From the NCBI GenBank assembly GCA_015522385.1, contig WAMJ01000209.1, forward strand, positions 1 to 20,886: 20,886 bases of DNA, read 5' to 3'. The DNA comes from Candidatus Heimdallarchaeota archaeon (lineage in GTDB: Archaea > Asgardarchaeota > Heimdallarchaeia > Heimdallarchaeales > Kariarchaeaceae). Within the stretch, counting starts at the first letter, position 1. Each line of letters begins with the position of its first letter. A program made the position numbers and the translations under genes. The notes under the pieces were generated by a model. That model was not told the DNA's origin and made no database searches. It saw nothing but the letters and a program-made list of their open reading frames with translations. Of the stretch, positions 17,377 through 20,886 are shown piece by piece.

Positions 17377-17378
17377 AT

Positions 17379-18674
17379 TTAGTTCCTCCTTGTGAAGTAC
17401 TGATCCCTCTCCCGCTCTGCGTTCTCAATCGCGAAATTTGCATGTTCAATTATTTTCCACGCCATGTTAGGAGAGACGTAACTCCCACTCATGACCTTTA
17501 GATCTTTGAGGATATCCTCATCAATGACCTCATCTATATTATGGCTGAATATGTAATCCAGCAAATCCCTAGCCACCCCCGTAAAATATACACGACCATA
17601 CACCTTGTGATTAATCAATTCATTAGTCAGAATCTCTTCCTCCTTTGTCAAAGGTACCGAGATCATGTTATCTGTGTGAATAATCTCAAATCTTTTCATA
17701 AGGCGTTTCGCCATCAGACCCTTCTGCTTATCAGCTGGGGATGAGAAAAGACCAACTTTCAGACCGAAGAACAAGGGAACCATCCCAGAGATAATGAATA
17801 CCAGGATGAAAATCAGCGGTGACACCGCTATCTCATTGATCTTCAGAAGGAGTCCAACCCATGATACTGCAACCCAGAGAAGGTGTGACTCTTCAAAGAC
17901 TATACTCTGAACATCAGGGAACTCCCTCTCTATCAAAAGGGGTAAGAGATCCAGATTTTGGGGAAATGATCTCACATTATTGTTCCTGAGCATGAGATCA
18001 TCAGCAATTATTGCCACGTTGTCCTGTATCACGGCAATATCCCTTGCATCTCTACAGTACTCATCCTCCTTTACACAGTCTGCGAATGAGGAGGTGGAGG
18101 TTGTTCGAAGAAGTGGTTTCCAATTCGTAGCGAAGAGACTATAGGCATTGGCAGTAACGAATGTTTGGTCACCCAAAATTGGATCATTGAAGTCTGATAC
18201 GGCCTCAACATAATATGTCTTGACACTAAAAATCCCGTCTTCAGTATTGGTGTAGTCTACAACTCTTCCATCCAGAAAAATGAGCGAAGGGCCTGCAATC
18301 CTAGAAATAGTTTCTAAGAACCCACCTTTTCCGATTATTAGGATAGGTTGACCTTTCGCAGCAAGGTCAGTCAAATGTGCGATCTCCTCGTCTTGGTAAT
18401 CATATCTAGGATTGATTAGAACAAGAAGTTCTTTCGGGTTATATTCGATTTTGGTGATATCTCCTCTGTTTGTCCTCGTCTCAAATTGGGAGAATGCGTC
18501 ACTGTACCCATAATCACCTGTATCATAGATTGAACCTATTGGTGTGTAGCTAGGGTAAACATTCAGTAGTCCAAATATTGAATTAAACAAGATAATTGAA
18601 AAAATCGAGACCACGAGGTACTTGAATTTCATGTACTTCCTAAATTCTGCTAAGCTAACTCTTACTTCATTCAT
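17379..18674 (-). CDS. DUF4350-type membrane protein (set B)
   Basis: 431 residues. N-terminal membrane helix (about 18-38), then a GATase/ThuA-like ectodomain: G-D-Y-G-Y-S-D-A-F-S-Q-F-E, strand L-L-V-L-I-N-P, G-Q-P-I-L-I-I-G-K-G-G-F and later V-F-E-E-S-H in place of the family's D-E-x-H. The ectodomain has a close cysteine pair (C-V-K-E-D-E-Y-C) that could form a disulfide, absent from the set A homologue. Hydrophobic segments near residues 270-310 lead to a cytoplasmic helical C-terminus of about 115 residues. The start overlaps the DUF4129 stop as ATGA and is preceded by AAAGGAGG. Its place between DUF4129 and MoxR genes is the conserved arrangement. The biochemical role of DUF4350 is not established. 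Confidence 0.87.
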   Translation of the reverse strand: MNEVRVSLAEFRKYMKFKYLVVSIFSIILFNSIFGLLNVYPSYTPIGSIYDTGDYGYSDAFSQFETRTNRGDITKIEYNPKELLVLINPRYDYQDEEIAHLTDLAAKGQPILIIGKGGFLETISRIAGPSLIFLDGRVVDYTNTEDGIFSVKTYYVEAVSDFNDPILGDQTFVTANAYSLFATNWKPLLRTTSTSSFADCVKEDEYCRDARDIAVIQDNVAIIADDLMLRNNNVRSFPQNLDLLPLLIEREFPDVQSIVFEESHLLWVAVSWVGLLLKINEIAVSPLIFILVFIISGMVPLFFGLKVGLFSSPADKQKGLMAKRLMKRFEIIHTDNMISVPLTKEEEILTNELINHKVYGRVYFTGVARDLLDYIFSHNIDEVIDEDILKDLKVMSGSYVSPNMAWKIIEHANFAIENAERERDQYFTRRN

Positions 18675-19405
18675 CTAACAACTCCTCCTTTGGGTTTTGT
18701 AAGATCTCCCTTGACGGGGATCTGGTAGACCTCTCTCCGCAGATCTAGTGACATAAATTCATTCAGCATGACCTCCTTTTCAGAACCGGATATCTCGTTC
18801 TCAAAAAGTTTGAAGAGGTACTTCAAGAATAGTTCAACGCCCTCCTTAGTGCCCTCCTTCATTCCATAACGCACGGTATAGAAAATATCCACAATCTGGT
18901 AGACAGTTGGCTGGAATACTGGTGGAGAAACCGAGATGGCATATTCCTTCGGAGTCCAATGCTTAGGTCGCTCTGCACCCCTGAAACCATCTAAGGCATT
19001 GTCCAATGCAATATATGCTTCAATGATTCCTTGGGAATACATACCTGTTTGCAGAGCCTGTCTTAGGATTGTTGCAGCTTGATCGCGTGAAAACCTGAGT
19101 CTATCTTCCTTGGTTTTGAATGTCCTTTCAGCTTGTTTGGATTGAAATCTTGTCAATGAGATATTTGACAAAACGAAAATCAGCAGGAAGACGATAACTA
19201 TGAATATCACTCCATAGAGAAAATTACCTAGCTGAAGACCTGAGGATGGCTGCAGAGGTCTTGATGTAGTTGATACAGAAGGGGTCGGAGTTGAGACCGT
19301 AATACCCTCTTGTGCAACTGTATAGTCACCTGTATCTGGGAAGAGTGCAGGTAAGCTGAGAATTAGGAATGATAGGAGCCCAAGGAAGGCGATGTAGCTC
19401 CCCAT
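18671..19405 (-). CDS. DUF4129 membrane protein (set B)
   Basis: 244 residues from the ATG at 19405. A first hydrophobic segment (about 3-23), a short Ser/Thr/Pro-rich outer loop (STPTPSVSTTSRPLQPSS) and a second membrane helix (about 63-85) are followed by a cytoplasmic helical domain. This has the DUF4129 marks: Q-G-I-I-E-A-Y-I-A-L-D, W-T-P-K-E-Y and F-Y-T-V-R-Y-G. The domain aligns with the tail of the giant set A protein and with the small basic protein. An in-frame GTG (19489) and ATG (19480) would add up to 28 residues but overlap the preceding gene by up to 74 nt. The ATG at 19405 starts 10 nt after that gene's stop, although only a weak GAGAG precedes it, so the start is not settled. 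The stop overlaps the next ATG as ATGA. Confidence 0.85.
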   Translation of the reverse strand: MGSYIAFLGLLSFLILSLPALFPDTGDYTVAQEGITVSTPTPSVSTTSRPLQPSSGLQLGNFLYGVIFIVIVFLLIFVLSNISLTRFQSKQAERTFKTKEDRLRFSRDQAATILRQALQTGMYSQGIIEAYIALDNALDGFRGAERPKHWTPKEYAISVSPPVFQPTVYQIVDIFYTVRYGMKEGTKEGVELFLKYLFKLFENEISGSEKEVMLNEFMSLDLRREVYQIPVKGDLTKPKGGVVR

Positions 19406-19415
19406 CCTTATGCTC

Positions 19416-20204
19416 TCAAGAATTTTCTTCTGGTTCAAGGAAATCAATAACCTCCAATCGTTTATCGTATAGATGAGCATAGAGCTCACATTTCCTGAAT
19501 GTATCAGGATGGTCGCAAATCAAAATCCCAGGTGGTGCACTGTACCCAAGGTATGAACATCCATGAAGTTCATTGTCCTTAAATGGGCAATCTCTGGCAG
19601 ATGCTGGGTTTACCATAGTAAAGCTATGGAGAAATGACGAGGACATGCTTACATTACTGTAGGTCCGTTTCGTCCTGTTTTTAGTAAGAGATAATACCAA
19701 AACTCCAGGAAAGGCGATGGCAAGTAAGTAGACATATGCAATACCACCTACAAACAACGCAGAACCTAGAAAAACTACAAATGCACTCAATATCCCGAAA
19801 AACACCGACGGAGCACTCAGCATAATTGTAAGAACAAGGTACGTGACGAACAGGATCATGTAGATGGGAATTATGGCAGCTCCGTAAATTATTGGCTTCG
19901 CTCCGGCAGAGGGAAATTTCATCCTTATGTATATCCCTGCAATAATCCATCCAAGAGCTAAGTATATAGTCAGGCTGAAATTTAGTAACGCTACAGTATA
20001 GATTTCGAACAAGAGATAGAACATGAGGTCAATGTTAATTGCTAATGTAATGTTTCCAAACGCTGAACTTATGAGAAATCCCGTGAGGTAGAAGAAATTG
20101 GCGATCGCAAATGCCACAAAAGCCTGATATACATCATCCGAGAAATCACGAGCGATTTTCTGGAAGTACCCACTGAATCTGAAAAGATATGACTGATTAT
20201 ACAT
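19416..20204 (-). CDS. Polytopic membrane protein with four-cysteine cytoplasmic tail
   Basis: 262 residues from the ATG at 20204. Five or six hydrophobic segments fill about residues 20-190, then a soluble tail of about 70 residues contains four cysteines spaced C-x9-C-x13-C-x8-C (D-C-P-F-K...H-G-C-S-Y...I-C-D-H-P...K-C-E-L). The pattern could bind zinc or an iron-sulfur cluster; I cannot tell which, and I recognise no family. The ATG at 20204 is chosen over upstream ATG (20219) and TTG (20222) because GGAGGA lies 7 nt before it. The start overlaps the preceding gene by 8 nt. It is the second visible gene of the MoxR operon. Confidence 0.8.
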   Translation of the reverse strand: MYNQSYLFRFSGYFQKIARDFSDDVYQAFVAFAIANFFYLTGFLISSAFGNITLAINIDLMFYLLFEIYTVALLNFSLTIYLALGWIIAGIYIRMKFPSAGAKPIIYGAAIIPIYMILFVTYLVLTIMLSAPSVFFGILSAFVVFLGSALFVGGIAYVYLLAIAFPGVLVLSLTKNRTKRTYSNVSMSSSFLHSFTMVNPASARDCPFKDNELHGCSYLGYSAPPGILICDHPDTFRKCELYAHLYDKRLEVIDFLEPEENS

Positions 20205-20886
20205 ATGTCGTTCCTCCATCAATCACAGGTTCATAGCCCAAAATTATTGTGAAAATTAGGGCGATCATGATTACATTGAAAGTCGTAACAATGAGAACGC
20301 CAATTGTATCAGCGAGTAACATTCCAATAAACTGAAAGAGAAATACGGTTTGAATGAAAAACGCACCCGTGAGAAAACGCGAAAGAATGATACCTAGTGG
20401 TTTTGTATCTGGATTTAGGGACCAATAGCTGGACCAGATGTAAGCAAAGCCCAAGAGAGCAAAAAGGAGAACTCCTTGGCTCAACCCTTCGCTTGCTCCT
20501 TCTTTGACGATAGCTATCAATGTCGTCAAAGTTAGCGTTACATATGCTGAAGAAAGAACAAGGTTAATTCCTATCGAGACATTATCCGAGATACCCTTTC
20601 TAAATTGAAATACTTCGGAATAAGGTGGGTCAAGGTAAAAATCACACTTCCAGCATTTCACGCTGTATACTGGTATTGGATATGAGCAGTTGTTGCAAGT
20701 AAAGACCTTGGCCATATCTCCTTCCTTTGCAATTTTCCTCGTACCATTTTCATTGTTGAAAACCTTCTTCATTTTCAACTTCCAAAGAAAGAAGGATATC
20801 GATGGTATCTGAACTATTGGGGTTGCAGTATAATGACTCTTGGCATCAAATGGCGGATTGTGTGTAAGACCACAATATGGACACTC
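20197..20886 (-). CDS. Zinc-ribbon membrane protein, frame open to the window edge (probably partial at 5' end)
   Basis: The minus-strand frame has no stop between the TAA at 20197 and the right edge, so up to 230 residues are visible. A zinc-ribbon pair C-N-N-C...C-W-K-C begins 7 residues after an internal ATG at 20715, which has AAGGAAGGAG upstream. Four hydrophobic segments follow. Upstream of that ATG the frame continues and contains a further C-P-Y-C-G knuckle near the edge, typical of a zinc ribbon. No ATG, GTG or TTG occurs in frame between the edge and 20778. Either the gene starts outside the window and carries two zinc-binding units, or it starts at 20715 (172 residues) just after a neighbour in the same frame. 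It would be the first visible gene of the MoxR operon and overlaps the next by 8 nt. Function unknown. Confidence 0.7.
   Translation of the reverse strand, partial: ECPYCGLTHNPPFDAKSHYTATPIVQIPSISFFLWKLKMKKVFNNENGTRKIAKEGDMAKVFTCNNCSYPIPVYSVKCWKCDFYLDPPYSEVFQFRKGISDNVSIGINLVLSSAYVTLTLTTLIAIVKEGASEGLSQGVLLFALLGFAYIWSSYWSLNPDTKPLGIILSRFLTGAFFIQTVFLFQFIGMLLADTIGVLIVTTFNVIMIALIFTIILGYEPVIDGGTTYV
20212..20217 (-). promoter_or_regulatory. Shine-Dalgarno site deciding the start of the four-cysteine membrane protein
   Basis: GGAGGA on the minus strand, 7 nt before the ATG at 20204. The alternative starts at 20219 and 20222 overlap or precede it and so are less likely. Confidence 0.65.

Noticed and set aside
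19406..19489. Longer DUF4129 protein starting at GTG 19489 or ATG 19480
   Set aside because: It would overlap the preceding gene by 65 to 74 nt, unlike the 4- or 8-nt overlaps elsewhere in the operon. I keep it as an alternative because the signal before the ATG at 19405 is weak.
1..20886. tRNA, rRNA, CRISPR repeats, insertion-sequence ends, integrase or phage genes
   Set aside because: Gaps between genes are at most about 64 nt, no direct-repeat series or transposase-like protein was seen, and no gene resembles known mobile-element proteins.

Overview
The window looks archaeal and most likely comes from an Asgard archaeon (my best guess is a Heimdallarchaeia- or Thorarchaeia-like lineage; a taxon cannot be fixed from sequence alone). 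Genes at the heads of transcription units carry a TATA-like box 25-27 nt before the start codon, as in leaderless archaeal mRNAs. Genes inside units carry strong GGAGG-type Shine-Dalgarno sites. Surface proteins are packed with N-glycosylation sequons, and one small protein ends in what reads as a gelsolin fold, a domain that among prokaryotes is best known from Asgard archaea. The DNA is tightly packed: the longest gene-free stretch is about 64 nt, and I see no RNA gene, CRISPR array, insertion sequence or origin.

Left part (1-6482, + strand, 'set A'): the 3' end of an unidentified gene overlaps (ATGA) a 1358-residue secreted, membrane-anchored protein with Ig-like repeats and a DUF4129-like cytoplasmic tail. 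A soluble DUF4129-like protein with a very basic tail and a DUF4350-type membrane protein follow. These are three tightly spaced genes in one unit.

Middle (6537-12280): a TPR-type helical repeat protein on + faces a run of minus-strand genes. These are a small type I membrane protein (converging with a 30-nt overlap), a two-domain protein (longin-like N-terminus plus gelsolin-like C-terminus), a 607-residue all-helical protein of unknown family, and a HAD-superfamily phosphatase.

Right part (12302-20886, - strand, 'set B', transcribed right to left): zinc-ribbon membrane protein (open to the window edge), polytopic membrane protein with a four-cysteine tail, DUF4129 protein, DUF4350 protein, MoxR AAA+ ATPase, DUF58 protein and a six-helix membrane protein. 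A 625-residue membrane protein with its own promoter comes next. The DUF4129-DUF4350-MoxR-DUF58 core is a widely conserved association, thought to be a MoxR chaperone-type ATPase working with a vWA-like DUF58 partner and membrane proteins.

The main point of interest is that two paralogous DUF4129/DUF4350 sets face each other. In set A the DUF4129 module has been placed behind a giant glycosylated ectodomain and also duplicated as a soluble basic protein. Between the sets lies a pocket of cytoplasmic proteins with eukaryote-like folds. Functional statements about how these parts cooperate are inference.
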